This document shows positions 8,754 to 18,996 of a stretch of 64,000 nt of DNA, in pieces. Below the pieces are notes generated by a model that was given only the letters and a program-made list of their open reading frames with translations, was not told where the DNA came from and did not search any database. Where the stretch lies: NCBI RefSeq assembly GCF_000186865.1, contig NW_008705564.1, positions 1,510,675 through 1,574,674 of the forward strand, given 5' to 3'. The position numbers and the translations under genes are program-made. Source of the DNA: Aureococcus anophagefferens. Its lineage: Eukaryota; Sar; Pelagophyceae; Pelagomonadales; Pelagomonadaceae. How positions within the stretch are numbered: position 1 is the first letter of the stretch; the number at the start of each line of letters is the position of its first letter.

Positions 8754-10797
8754 TCACGCCGCCGCCGCGTCGTCGATCTCGTCGTGGACGTCGAAGGTCG
8801 CGACGGGCGACGCGTTCTGGACGTAGAAGGTCTGGCGGTGGGGCACGTAGGCCGGCGGCTTCTCGAAGGGCGCGTTGATCTTGTCGAGCTGGACGCTGTC
8901 GAAGATCTTGACGTCCGCGTTCGCGAGGGCCACGGCCAGCGTCCTCCGGCCTGGGCAGCACAAGGGTGATTCAACGTCGCGTCAACGTGAGTGTTCCGCG
9001 CGCGCGCGTTACGAAAAACACATCCACGCTTCGAGACCGTTCCGAGGGATGATCGCTCGTCCAAAAATCAGCCGAAACGAGTGGAAAACGGCCGAGATCG
9101 GAGCCTTTGAAGTTGGGAATTTCGCTCTCTTGTGCTGCCCGTCCTCCGGCGGTCGCAGGCGGCCCGCCAGTCCCTGTCCGCCGCGTCGACGGCGTCGATG
9201 AAGTAGTTCGGGTCCTGGATGGACTTGAGCGGCTCCGCGCGCCAGAGGTGGCGGTGGAGCACCGCGCCGATGGGCAGCGCGCGCGTCGGGTCCTCGGCGA
9301 CGCGCGCGTCGACGATGTGCGCGTCGTCGGGCAGGATGTGGTCGTCGAAGAAGATCTGGTGCACGCGCACGTCGCCGACCTCGACGAAGAGGGGCTTGCC
9401 GCCCCGGGCCGTCGCGCCGCTCCGCTCCCACCCGGAGAACGAGTCGCGGAGCGCGAGGGTCGTCCGCTCGTTCGGGTCGTGGAGCAGGCTCCGCAGCGCG
9501 TCGCGCGCGGCCTCGGGCGTCGCGTAGACGGACGTGACGGCGTCGCCTTTTGTTTCTTCGTACCAGGCGAGCGCGTCCGCGACGGTCGCCGACCGCGCGG
9601 GCGGCGGCTGGTCGAGCGTGCCGAGGATGAGCGCGACGCCGTCGCCGCCGTCGCGGAAAAAGGTGCCGCAGCCCGGCGCGCCGTCGCAGACCTTGATGCG
9701 CATGTCGACGTCGCCGTCGGACCCGTCGAGGACGATGTCCTCGTCGCCGGGGAACCTACCGGATGCGTCGGTGGTTCCATCGTGTTCCCGGTCAAAAGCT
9801 CTCGTACGTCGTCGCGGCCGCGGGACGCCGCGGCGCGCTCGGAGTGCGCGTTCCGGCAGAGGTCGTTGAACTCGTCGGCGATCTTCCCGAGATCCTTCCC
9901 GAAGGTCCGGAACGTCACGGAGAAGGACCGCCGCCGCTTCTTGAGTTGGCGCAGGCAGTGGAGGAAGGACTGGAGGAGCAGGGTCCGCGTCGGGAGCTGC
10001 GCGCGCAGGAGGTCCATGTTCTCCGCGAGGGAGTGGCCCGGCGCGCCCTCGCCCACGAAGCCCCGCAGCAGCTTTCGCCGCGCGTCCTTGCAGCCCCGGA
10101 CGTCGTCGGTGATGGGGATGCTCGCCGTGACGAAGGACGAGTAGGTGACCGCGGCGTCGTTCAACGGCGGCTTCTCCGGCCCGACGACCGCGGCGGGGTC
10201 CAGCGTCCACGTGCCGTCCTCCACGGACCCCCAGGCGTTGTTCGCTAAAACCGTCGCGAGCATGGCGTCGGCGTCGCTGCCCGTGGCCGAGTCGAGCATA
10301 AGCACGGTTTGATTTACGTCGAAGTTGAGGACGAGATGCGGCAGGTGGGCCGCGTCCGGCGCCGGCGGCGCCCGCAGCAGGCTCGCGAACTCGTCGGGCT
10401 GGATCTCGCCGTCGCCGTTGGCGTCGCACTCGCGGATGAGGGCGTTGACGGCGTCGACGTCCAGCGACGCGTCGCCTAAACGCAGCAAAGCCACGAGGAG
10501 CTCCGACGCGTCCAGCGCGCCCGACTCGTCGAGGTCCAGGTGGTTGAAGATCTTTTTGAGGTGGTCGCCGGCGCCGGTGCCGCTCAGCAGCGCGCGCGGC
10601 GACGCGAGCGCCGCGGCGGCGAGCAGGTCCTTGGCCTGCGACCGCGTCACCTCCTCCTGGCCGACGAAGGCGGCGTCGAAGCGCGTCAGCAGCGGCGTCG
10701 GGCACTTTTCCCGGAGCGTCATGATGGGCACCTTCGTCGCCTCATCGGCGAAGCAGCCCTCGAGCGCGTCGGCGCTGGCGGAGGCGGCGGCGCCCAT
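8754..10797 (-). CDS. EF-hand protein with HAD-like region
   Basis: Exons 10797-9839, 9755-9151 and 8950-8754 give 586 aa in one frame. The first intron (9756-9838) has a likely GC donor; the second is a family-A introner element. The chosen ATG gives MGAAAS, a possible N-myristoylation site. EF-hand loops lie at about 88-99 (DLDESGALDASE) and 125-136 (DANGDGEIQPDE), both with good Ca2+ ligands. From residue 155, VLNFDVNQTVLM resembles a HAD-type motif I (DxNxT), followed by SFSVTFRTFG, which could be motif II. The second half (GDEDIVLDGSDGDVDMRI, IFFDDHI) is conserved-looking but I do not recognise it. Ca2+-regulated phosphohydrolase is a hypothesis only. Confidence 0.7.
8951..9150 (-). mobile_element. 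introner element A1 (intron, 200 bp)
   Basis: Family-A element inside the EF-hand gene. The target duplication GCCGGAGGAC (minus strand) lies at 9150-9141 and again at 8950-8941. The element ends are GGGCAGCACAAG and CTTGTGCTGCCC(AG). The donor is the GC that opens the first target copy; the acceptor AG is the element's terminus. Splicing leaves one copy of GCCGGAGGAC and keeps the frame (phase 1). Confidence 0.92.
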
Positions 10798-10938
10798 CGA
10801 CGTCGGGGCAGGCGCTGGATGCGATTGGTGCGGCACCGTAGAAGGATGAAGACTTCATTGAAGTCACTTGTGTTGCTCTCGTAATCGACGTGTACTCGGC
10901 TCCGCCAAGCTCGTCGACGCGTGCCATCTCCACGCGCG

Positions 10939-11814
10939 ATGGCTCCCTTCGGCTTCGTCGGCATCGGCATCATGGGCGAGGGCATGGCGACGTGCCTGCT
11001 GAACGACGGGCGCAGCCTCGTCGTCTGGAACCGCGACGCGTCCAAGAGCGAGAAGCTCAAGCTGGCCTTCCCGCGGCTCGTCACGGTCGCCGCGACGGCG
11101 GCGACGGTCGTCGAGACCTGCGCCGTGACCTTCTCCATGCTCAGCACCCTCGAGGCGTCGCAGGCCGTCTTCCCGGCGCTCGTCGGCGCCGTCAAGGAGG
11201 GCAAGAGCATCGTCGACTGCGCGACGCTCACGCCGGAGCGCATGCGCGACATGCGCGGCGCGGTGACGCTCGCCGGCGGCCGCTTCCTCGAGGCGCCCGT
11301 GTCCGGGTCCAAGGCGCCGGCGGCCCAGGGCGCCCTCATCTTCCTCTGCGGCGGCGACGCGGCGCTCTACGCGGAGGTCAAGCCGGAGCTCGCCGTCATG
11401 GGCAAGGCCGACTTCCTCTTCGGCGACGTCGGCGCGGGCACGAAGATGAAGCTGGTGGTGAACATGGTCATGGGCGACATGATGGTCGCCCTCTCGGAGG
11501 GCCTGAGCCTCTGCGGCGCGGCGGGCCTGCCGGGCGACGCCGAGGCCGGCCTGCTCAAGGTGTTGGATTTGGGGATCATGTCCAACGGCATGTTCCGCCT
11601 CAAGGGGCCCAAGATGCTCGCGGGCGACCACGCGCCCAACTTCCCCCTGAAGCACGCCCAGAAGGACATGCGCTTCGCGCTGAATCTCGGGGACCAGGTC
11701 GGCCAGGCGCTGCCCGTGTCCGCGGCCGCGAACGCCGCGTTCCTCGCCGCGCGCGCGGAAAGCGGCGACGACGACTTCTCCGCGGTCTACGAGCAGCAGA
11801 AGGCGGCGAAGTAG
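10939..11814 (+). CDS. GLYR: glyoxylate/succinic semialdehyde reductase (beta-hydroxyacid dehydrogenase family)
   Basis: Single-exon gene, 291 aa, close to plant GLYR length. N-terminal Rossmann motif GFVGIGIMGEGMA for NADPH, with WNRDASK after strand 2. The substrate-binding signature is EAPVSGSKAPAAQGAL. The catalytic Lys is in GAGTKMKLVVNM, and the second conserved Lys is in FPLKHAQKDM. These match the GLYR branch rather than 3-hydroxyisobutyrate dehydrogenase, which lacks the SGSKxPA and PLKHxQKD forms. The enzyme reduces glyoxylate to glycolate and succinic semialdehyde to gamma-hydroxybutyrate, a detoxifying step linked to photorespiration and GABA metabolism. No targeting leader is visible, so a cytosolic form is likely. 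The ATG at 10939 directly precedes the Rossmann strand. Confidence 0.9.
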   Translation: MAPFGFVGIGIMGEGMATCLLNDGRSLVVWNRDASKSEKLKLAFPRLVTVAATAATVVETCAVTFSMLSTLEASQAVFPALVGAVKEGKSIVDCATLTPERMRDMRGAVTLAGGRFLEAPVSGSKAPAAQGALIFLCGGDAALYAEVKPELAVMGKADFLFGDVGAGTKMKLVVNMVMGDMMVALSEGLSLCGAAGLPGDAEAGLLKVLDLGIMSNGMFRLKGPKMLAGDHAPNFPLKHAQKDMRFALNLGDQVGQALPVSAAANAAFLAARAESGDDDFSAVYEQQKAAK

Positions 11815-11868
11815 GGCCGTAACGCGCCGCGGGGTCGCTCCCGCTATGTACGCAGGGGGGGGGCGATG

Positions 11869-14126
11869 CTAGGGGACGAGGAGCACCGCGGCGAGGATGG
11901 CCGCGGCGAGGAGCACGGGCGCCGCGGTCTTGCAGCCTTGGACGGTCGCCGGGTGCGTGAGGCAGGCCCAGGAGGGCTTCGTGCGCCGCTCGCGGAGGTC
12001 CTTGGCGACGCCGTAGACCGTGAGGAAGTAGGACACGCCGAGGCCCTGCCAGGCGGCGTTGAAGGCGTACTCGAGCCACGCCGGCGCGGTCCTCGCGGTC
12101 ACGAAGTTGTGGTGCACGAGGCCGAGGCCCGCCGCGGCGACGGCGACGGCGGCGACGGCGCCGCGCTTCGGCGTCGCGTCCACGAACACCGTGAAGACGG
12201 CGGCCTGGCACAGGACCGTCAAACCGCAGGCGAGGTAGATGACCGTCTCGAGGCGCGCGCGGAGCTCCCGGACCCGGGCCCGCTCGCTGTCGCCGACGTG
12301 CGACGCGCCGCCCGCGCCGGCCGTGAGCAGCACGAGGCTCGCGAGCTCGAGCGCGACGACGACGACGGCGAGCGTCGCCGTCGCGTCGAGCAGCACGCCC
12401 ACGTTCCGCGACTGCGCGATCTCGTCGAGCTCGTCGTGGATCTCGCCTGCGCGAAACTCACATCTTCCACCCGACTTCAACGTGAGCGTATGCGAAGGGC
12501 TCGACGCGAGCGCTTCGGCCCTGCTTCGAGAAGAGCGATCGATGCGTCCAAACATCGGCCGAATCGACGTCGACGTGGCCGAGCGAGAGGTTTCCAAAGT
12601 GTGGTCGGGACGTCCCAGACCGGCGGTTGAGTTCCACGCGGGATCTCGCGGCGCACGGCGTGGTTCCAGCGCACGAACGCGTGGATCGTGTGCTCGCCGT
12701 CGCTCGGCGACGGCTCCATGGCCACGCCCAGCGCGTCCAGGTCGGGCCGGTGGCGGACCGCCTCGCGCGGCCGCGCGCCCCGGCGGCCGCGGACCGCGCC
12801 CGCGACCTCGGCGGCCCCCGGGGCCCGCGCGGCCACGGCGACGCCGTCGCCCGCGCCCGACGGCACGAGCGCGTCGCCGCAGTCGACGCCGCCGCGGACG
12901 CGCACGGGCACCTGGCCCAGGAAGGCCACGAAGGCCCCCCGCGCGGCGACGGCGCGGTCCACGGGCATGCCCGCGGCCACCGACGGCGACGTCGACACGA
13001 TCATGCAGGGCCCGTCGCCGGACGTGTCGAGCGTGAGCCGCTGCTCGGGCGACCGGAGCTGGACGACGCTCCCCGGCGGCGGCGCGGCGAGGGCCGGCGG
13101 CGCCGGCGCGACCTTGCCGCCGCCGTCCGGCGGCGGCAGCGCGTCGGTGGACCACGCGAACCACTCCGCGTAGTCCGCGGCGTGCGGCGGCGTCGCGAGC
13201 TTTCCGTAGACGACGCCGTCGACGTGGACGTCGCCCGCGACGCGCAGGTCCTTGCGGAACGTCACGCAGTCGTCGTCGTCCCCGAGGGAGACCGCGCCCG
13301 CCTCCGACGCGCCCTCGCCCGGGGGCGCGTCGGCGGCCGGCGTCGCCCACGCGTGCATGATCGCCGCGTCGCCGAGCGTCGCGATCCGCGCGTCACCGTC
13401 GCCGCGCCGCGGGCGCTTGCGCGTCGCCGCGCCCGCCGGCGCCGCCCGGGGCTCCTTGGTGACGAGCGCGTAGAGGCGGCCGCGGTAGCCGTGGGGCACG
13501 GACTTGCCCGTCCGCGACGCGACGCCGTCGGGCCCCGCGACCCAGGCGCGCGCGCTCCGGCCCATGGGCCGCGCGACGACGCCCAGACCCGCCACGGGCG
13601 ACCACCAGATCTCGCTGTTGAGGATGGACTGGAACGTCACGGAGATGTCCGAGGGGCCGCTCGCGCAGTCCTCGACGTCGCCCGCGCGGCAGAGGCGCCG
13701 GCAGACGACGTAGCTCAGGGACCGCGCCGGCGCCAGGGGCGACGCGGACGGGCGGCGCGGCAGGCCCTCGAGGGCGACGGGGCTCTCCGCGCGGAGCGCT
13801 AAAAGCGCGTGGAACACGTCGGCCAAAGGCGCGGGCTCCGCGAGGCCGCCGCGGAGCTTCGCGACGGTGTCGGCGGCGACGCCCGCGTCCCAGGACACGC
13901 CCGCGGCCTCGGGCGAAACGTCCCGGGCGTCCTCGGCGCGCGCGTCCGTCGCCGCCGACGACGCGCCGCCCGACGCGCCGCCGCCCGGCGCGTCGTCGTC
14001 GTCGAGGAACTGGAGGATGTCCATGTCGTCGTCGATGGGGAAGTCGTCGAGCCCCGCCTCGAGGTCATTCGATGCGTCGACCACCGTCGTCGTCGTCGGT
14101 TCTTTGGCGCTGAAGCGGGGACGCAT
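11869..14126 (-). CDS. membrane protein with peptidase G2-like (tailspike-type) autoprotease domain
   Basis: Exons 14126-12650 and 12446-11869 (684 aa) join across a diverged family-B introner element. The N-terminus is acidic (DDDMDILQFLDDDD), like an activation region. The middle (about 110-260) is of unknown fold. Residues about 310-480 read RVAGDVHVDGVVYGKL, then PPHAADYAEWFAW, MIVSTSPSVA and FLGQVPVRVRGG, then CGDALVPSG. That is the layout of the peptidase G2/intramolecular-chaperone domain of phage tailspikes and is comparable to the autocleaving ICA domain of MYRF. The second exon encodes about five hydrophobic helices, ending LLAAAILAAVLLVP. Inference: an ER or other membrane-anchored precursor that trimerises and cuts itself to release its N-terminal part. 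Catalytic residues could not be assigned by eye. Confidence 0.62.
12447..12649 (-). mobile_element. introner element B5 (diverged family B, 203 bp)
   Basis: Target duplication GCGAGATC (minus strand) at 12649-12642 and 12446-12439. The donor GC belongs to the first copy, and the acceptor is GCGCAG at the element end. The interior is recognisable as family B (TTCAACGTGAGC, GATCGATGCGTCC, GTGGTCGGGACGTCCCAGAC) but with many substitutions relative to the copy at 20590-20800. Phase 1, frame restored. This is apparently an older insertion. Confidence 0.85.
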
Positions 14127-14350
14127 CGTTCGGCATTCCACGCTCCAAAGGGCTGCCGAAGTTGGCTGGGCGGTTGTTGATAAAGGAAACCTTGGTGCAT
14201 CGACGGCCGGGAGCTCCGCAGAGGTCTCGGCCAATTCGCGAACCGGAGCGCGCGAACGCTCGCGCGCAACGCGACGGGCCCGCAGCGCGCGACGCGACGA
14301 CGCGACGCACCCGCAACGCTCATCACAAAGCACACCTGCGACCGAGCAGC

Positions 14351-17207
14351 ATGGACGCCGAGCTCCGCGCGACGCTCGCGGCCCTGGGCCACGTCGTCCA
14401 CGACGAGGCCGACTGCGTGAAGCGCGTCCGCCGCCTCGGCGTCGAGGAGGTGGACGAGAGCGACGACGACGACTACTTGCGGCCCGACGTCGAGTGGGTC
14501 GCGGCGACACTGGCCGGCGAGGGCGACGCGGCCGCGCAGCGGCGGCGCGCGGCGCAGCGCGACCGCGCGGCCGCCGGCGTCGAGATCGGCGTCGACGACG
14601 CGCCCGTCGACCTGAGCCGGCCGCTCGAGTCTCGCGCCGACGCGGCGTCGTTCTTCGTCAACGACGTGCGCACGGACAGGCGCGCGGCGCGGTCCATCGA
14701 GACGCGCGAGACGATGCCGCGGACGCTCTGGGGCACGCCCCTGCGGCGCGTGATCGTCAGCAGCTTCATGGACCCCGTGTCGAACGGCCAGTTCTTTCGG
14801 GACTGGTTCCTCCACTGGGACACGGACGACCGCATCCCCATCGTCGTCCTCGCGCACGCGACCAAGGCGCCCTACACGAGCGTCGTCGCGAACGACGGGT
14901 CCAGGCGGCCGGTGGGCAACTACGAGGCGGACCCCGAGGGCCGCTTCGTGCGCGACGCGAGCGCGGAGTGCTTCTCGGTCCCGCGTCCCTCCGGCGACGA
15001 CGCGCGCACGGTCTTCTTCGATGCGATCGAAGGGAAGACCGACGACGGCGACGCGATCCCCTGGGCCCTCGCGAACGCGACGGTCTGCCTGCCGCCGCTG
15101 CCGACGCCCAAGGAGGCGCACCACTACGAAGGGTCCGCGCCGGCGTCCGAGTGCGCGTCCGCCCTTCGCCACGCCCGTCGTCCTTGATAGGTGCCAGCAC
15201 GTGAAGCTCTTCGTCGCCGAGTACGGCGCGGGCGTGCGCGTCTGCGTCTCGTCCGCGAACCTGTGCGAGGGCGAGCAGGTGTCGCAGCTCGAGGTCTGGT
15301 TCGTCCACGACTTCCGCTTCGCCGCGGAGCGGCCCCTGCGCTCCCTGGTCCTCGACGACGACGCGGCGCGCCTCGCCGCGGCCGCGGGCGACGGCGGCCG
15401 CCGGCCGCTGACCTTTGGCGCAACCCTCGTCGACTTCCTCGCGCGCATGACCGAGGGCCTCGGCGACGAGGTCTGCGTCGACGGCGACACGCTCGGCAAT
15501 TGGCGCTCGCGGCTCCTCGCCTGCGACACGTCCACCTGCGACGGCGTCCAGCTCGTGCCGACGGCGCCCGGCGTCCACTACTACGTCCCAAACAAGCCGC
15601 GGCGCGACGACGACGCGTTCCTCGGCTTCGCGCGCTTCGAGCTCCGCGACGTCGAGGGCGGCGAGGCGGCCTTCGACGCGAGCCCGAAGCGGCTCACGCG
15701 CTCGAAGAAGGCCGAGTGCGTCCAGCTGAAGGACGCGACGTTCGAGGACGGCGAAACCTTCCGCGACGGCTCGGTCGTCGCGCCCGGCGGCTTCCGCGGC
15801 TTCTTCCCGAAGCCGCTCGCCGCGGCGATCCGGAGCCTGCGGGCGGCCGGCACGCGCGTGCGCGTCGAGCTCGCCTGCGTCTTCTCCGGAGCCCGGCTGC
15901 TCCCGAAGGCCGGCGAGCGAGGCGACGCGGCCGTCGACGACCGGAAGCCCGCGCACGAGACGTGGCGCGCGTCGTTCCGCGTCGCCGTCGACGCGTGGGG
16001 GCCGACGACCGACGCGTCGACGTCCGCGTTCGCCGTGCTCCTCTCGTCGCTGCGCACGCCCCAGGGCTACCAGGCGCTCCGCGTCGCGCTCGACGGCGAG
16101 GGCGTCGACTGGTGGACGCACGCGGCGGCGAACCGCGAGCTCGCGTTCTTCGCGTGGTCGCCGGAGTGGTCGCGCGGCGGCGCGACGGCGATCTGCGACG
16201 ACATCGCCTGGGCCGCGGGCACGTCGCCGACGCGCGTCGAGGCGGCGCTCGCGGACCAGAACGTCGCGCGCGCGCGGCGGACCGGCGCCGTCGTCGACGT
16301 CGAGGGCCCCAAGTGCTGGAACCCGACGCGGCGGCCGGCGACGCTCACGCGGGACGACCTCCTCTCGAAGCAGAACCAGGCGAAGCTCGTCGCGCACGAC
16401 CTGGCCTACGACCGCGCGCCGCCGCCGGGCGAGGAGGCGGCGCGCCGCCGCGGCGGCGCGCTCGTGGAAGCGCACGCGAAGTTCATCTACCGCCTCTTCC
16501 TCGACGAGGCGTCGGGCGAGACCTTCGGCTGGGTCTACGTGGGCAGCCACAACTTCAGCGCCGCGGCCTGGGGCGCCGGGCCGCGCTGGGGCTACTGCCG
16601 GACGACGAACTGGGAGCTCGGCGTCGTCCTCCAGCAGCCGCCGGGGCGCCCGGCGCCGGCCGGCGTGCCGCCCTTCCACCGGCGCTACCCCCTGCCCTAC
16701 GTGCCCGGCGCGCCCGCGGACCCCGACACGCTGCTGAACAAGGACCAGTTCAAGGATCGAAGGCACACGGCGCGCGACGCCGACGACGCGGCTCTCCAGC
16801 AGGGCATCGCGAACAGCCTCGGAGTCGTCGGCGGCGGCGACGCGGAGCCCGCGTTCGCGCCGGAGCCCGACCGCGACGACGCGGCGCTCCGGCGGGCCAC
16901 GGCGATGAGCCTCGAGGCGTCGGCGGGCGGCGACGACGACCTCGCGCGCGCGCTCGCGGAGTCGGCCCGCGATGCCGCCGCCGCGCGCGCGCGGGACGCC
17001 GAGCGTCACGAGCTGGCCCGCGCCCTCGAGCTCTCCCGCCGGGAGCGGCCCGCGGCCGACGCCGCGCCAAGCGACGCCGACGACGAGCTGGCCCGCGCCC
17101 TCGAGCTCTCCCGCCAGGAGCGACCCGCGGCCGACGCCGACGTGGCCCGCGCGATCGCGCTGTTGTCGCCCGGCGCCCGCGAGGCCGAGCCGATCGATCT
17201 CACGTGA
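14351..17207 (+). CDS. tyrosyl-DNA phosphodiesterase 1-like protein with C-terminal UIMs
   Basis: Exons 14351-15132 and 15191-17207 (932 aa) are separated by a 58-bp GT-AG intron. Two HKN motifs mark the Tdp1 branch of the phospholipase D superfamily: H264-V-K266 with CVSSANL downstream, and H689-A-K691 with VGSHNFSAAAWG and the TNWELGVV block. Family members remove topoisomerase I peptides and other adducts from DNA 3' ends through a His-phospho intermediate. The last ~170 residues carry about six ubiquitin-interacting motifs (DDAALRRATAMSL, DDDLARALAES, and ELARALELSR twice), an addition absent from the human enzyme. The first intron falls just before the first catalytic motif. Ubiquitin-guided recruitment to damage sites is inferred. 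Confidence 0.85.
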
Positions 17208-17352
17208 CTCTTCGCTGCTCTGCCTCTAGCGCGTTAGTAGACGGGCGCGTCCACGGGCGCGGGCAGCTCTTGGGGGCGCGTGTCGCGGCCCGGCGGCGGC
17301 TTGGGGGGTCGGGCCGCGCGGGCTCTTGGCGATCTCGCGGCGTTCGCGGGGC

Positions 17353-18302
17353 CTACGCAAGCGCGGCGACGGTCGAGGCGCCGCAGAAGCACCCGGGCGT
17401 GAAGGAGCAGTCGCGGGACGCCCCGAACATCTCCAGGCGCTCGGTGGTGCACTCGCTGTTGAAGTTGAGCTCCGTGTTGTGCGGCTGGGTGCAGTTCGAG
17501 TCCTTGTACATGTAGTAGTGGTACGAGCCGTCGGAGGGGTCGGCCTTGAACTGCCACCACAGTCTCATGTCGCCTGGGAGCTGCTCGCACGCCTTCGTCG
17601 CGTCCGGGACGGCGAGGCCCAGGGCGCCCGCGAGGACGAAGAGCCCCCCCGGACCCTGCACGCCCGTGAGGGCGACGGCGTCGTAGCAGGACTCGGGCGC
17701 GCACGTCGAGTCGGAGCACGCGTACATGGCGTCCTCCGTCATCTTGAGGTACGTGAGCGACACGTCCGCGGAGATGGGCGTCGCGGGGCAGGCCTCGTGC
17801 GCCGCGGGCGACGGGTGGTCGATGCGCTGGCACATGTCCTCGTAGCACGCGTTGCACGTCTCCTTGCACGCGTGGACCGGGTACTCCAGGCCGGCCAGGC
17901 CGCAGCGGCCCGCTGGGTCGTCCGCGACCCAGTTGCAGTCGTAGTCGCGGGGGTTCGTGTTCGTGGAGACGAAGTGGGACGACCAGTCGGCGCCGTCCGG
18001 ATTGAGGCGCCAGCCGGGGCTGTCGAAGCCGTGGCCGGTGCACGTGCGCGCGCACCCGACCGTAGACGAGAGCGTGCCGAGCTTCTTGTCCTGACTCTTG
18101 CGGGCCTTCCAGTCGCCCCCGGTGTAGAAGCAGTAGTTGTCCCGCTTGTTCGGCTTCAAAGCGATCTTCGCGGCGATCTCCGCGCAGCCGCGGGGGCTAT
18201 CTTGCCCGTGATCGCGAAATCGGGGTCGTCTTCGCACGTGGGCGTGCGTTGGCCGAGGGCGACGGGCGTGAAGAGGGCGAGGGCGACGATGATGGCGTTC
18301 AT
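17353..18302 (-). CDS. secreted Cys-rich protein, apparent one-base frameshift
   Basis: ATG at 18302-18300 opens a signal peptide (MNAIIVALALFTPVALG) followed by TCEDDPDFAITG. The continuation, RGCAEIAAK onward to TAG at 17355-17353, is in another frame. One extra C in the run of Cs around 18192-18196 would join them. The body (about 290 aa) has some 25 Cys residues in spaced pairs (CNACYEDMC, CAPESCYD, CFCGAS), consistent with an extracellular disulfide-bonded protein. The N-terminal CEDDP...GCAEIA spacing recalls ShK-like repeats of algal secreted proteins, but I cannot assign a function. Convergent with the Tdp1-like gene, about 145 bp apart. Confidence 0.6.
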
Positions 18303-18996
18303 GATGATGGTGTACCTAGTCGGGAGTGAGTCGGTTTGGGTTTGGAGCGGTCCTCGGGGGCGGGGGTCGGGGCTTGGGGAATGACGGAGGGTCCGCCCGG
18401 CCAGGCGCCGGGGTCCGGCGACCGATCCGATCGGCGGCGGTCGATCGGCGGTGGTCGCGCCGTTTTCGGGGGCCGGGGACGGTTGAGGGGGGGTTGTCCG
18501 GGTCGCCGCGTCGTTCGTCCCGGGATGAGGGGGGGGCTCATGGGGGGTAGGGCCGGACGGAGACCATCGGTCGTCGAGCCTCGGGCGGAAACGGCGAGCG
18601 CGCGCCAAAACTCTCTAAACTCGCGATGCAGGTGTCGAAAAGTCCGGGGTTTGGGCCCTCGGGGCGGTCGAAGGGTCACACGATACACGGGGAAGAAGTA
18701 GGGAGGCCGGGACGCACTTGTCAGCGCGTGCGGATCGAGGGGCGAGGTTGTCGGCGAGTTGAGGTACTCGACGTGTTGGCGGTCGACGCACGAGGTGTGA
18801 CATAAGTTACAATCCAATTGCGGACCCCCGGCCAACTCGAAAAAATCCTCCCCCTAGCTCGACGGGGTCCGCAGGGGCGTGACTGCGCTAGTAGACGAAC
18901 ACCTCAGGGAGCCGTTCTCTCTTTCGCGCCTCACTTCCGGTTGTAATGTACACGAAACGCGATCATCGGTTTTCCTTATTTCCCTCCCCACCTCCT
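18303..18996. other. intergenic region, no gene seen
   Basis: Lies between the start of the Cys-rich gene and the end of the oxidase gene, both on the minus strand. G/T-skewed text such as GGGGGTCGGGGCTTGGGG near 18356 may belong to the promoter of the Cys-rich gene. No tRNA, ORF of convincing composition or introner element was seen. Confidence 0.5.

Noticed and set aside
17353..18302. Cys-rich secreted protein as a toxin
   Set aside because: ShK-like spacing alone does not indicate toxicity. Such domains are common in algal extracellular proteins, and the reading frame is broken here.
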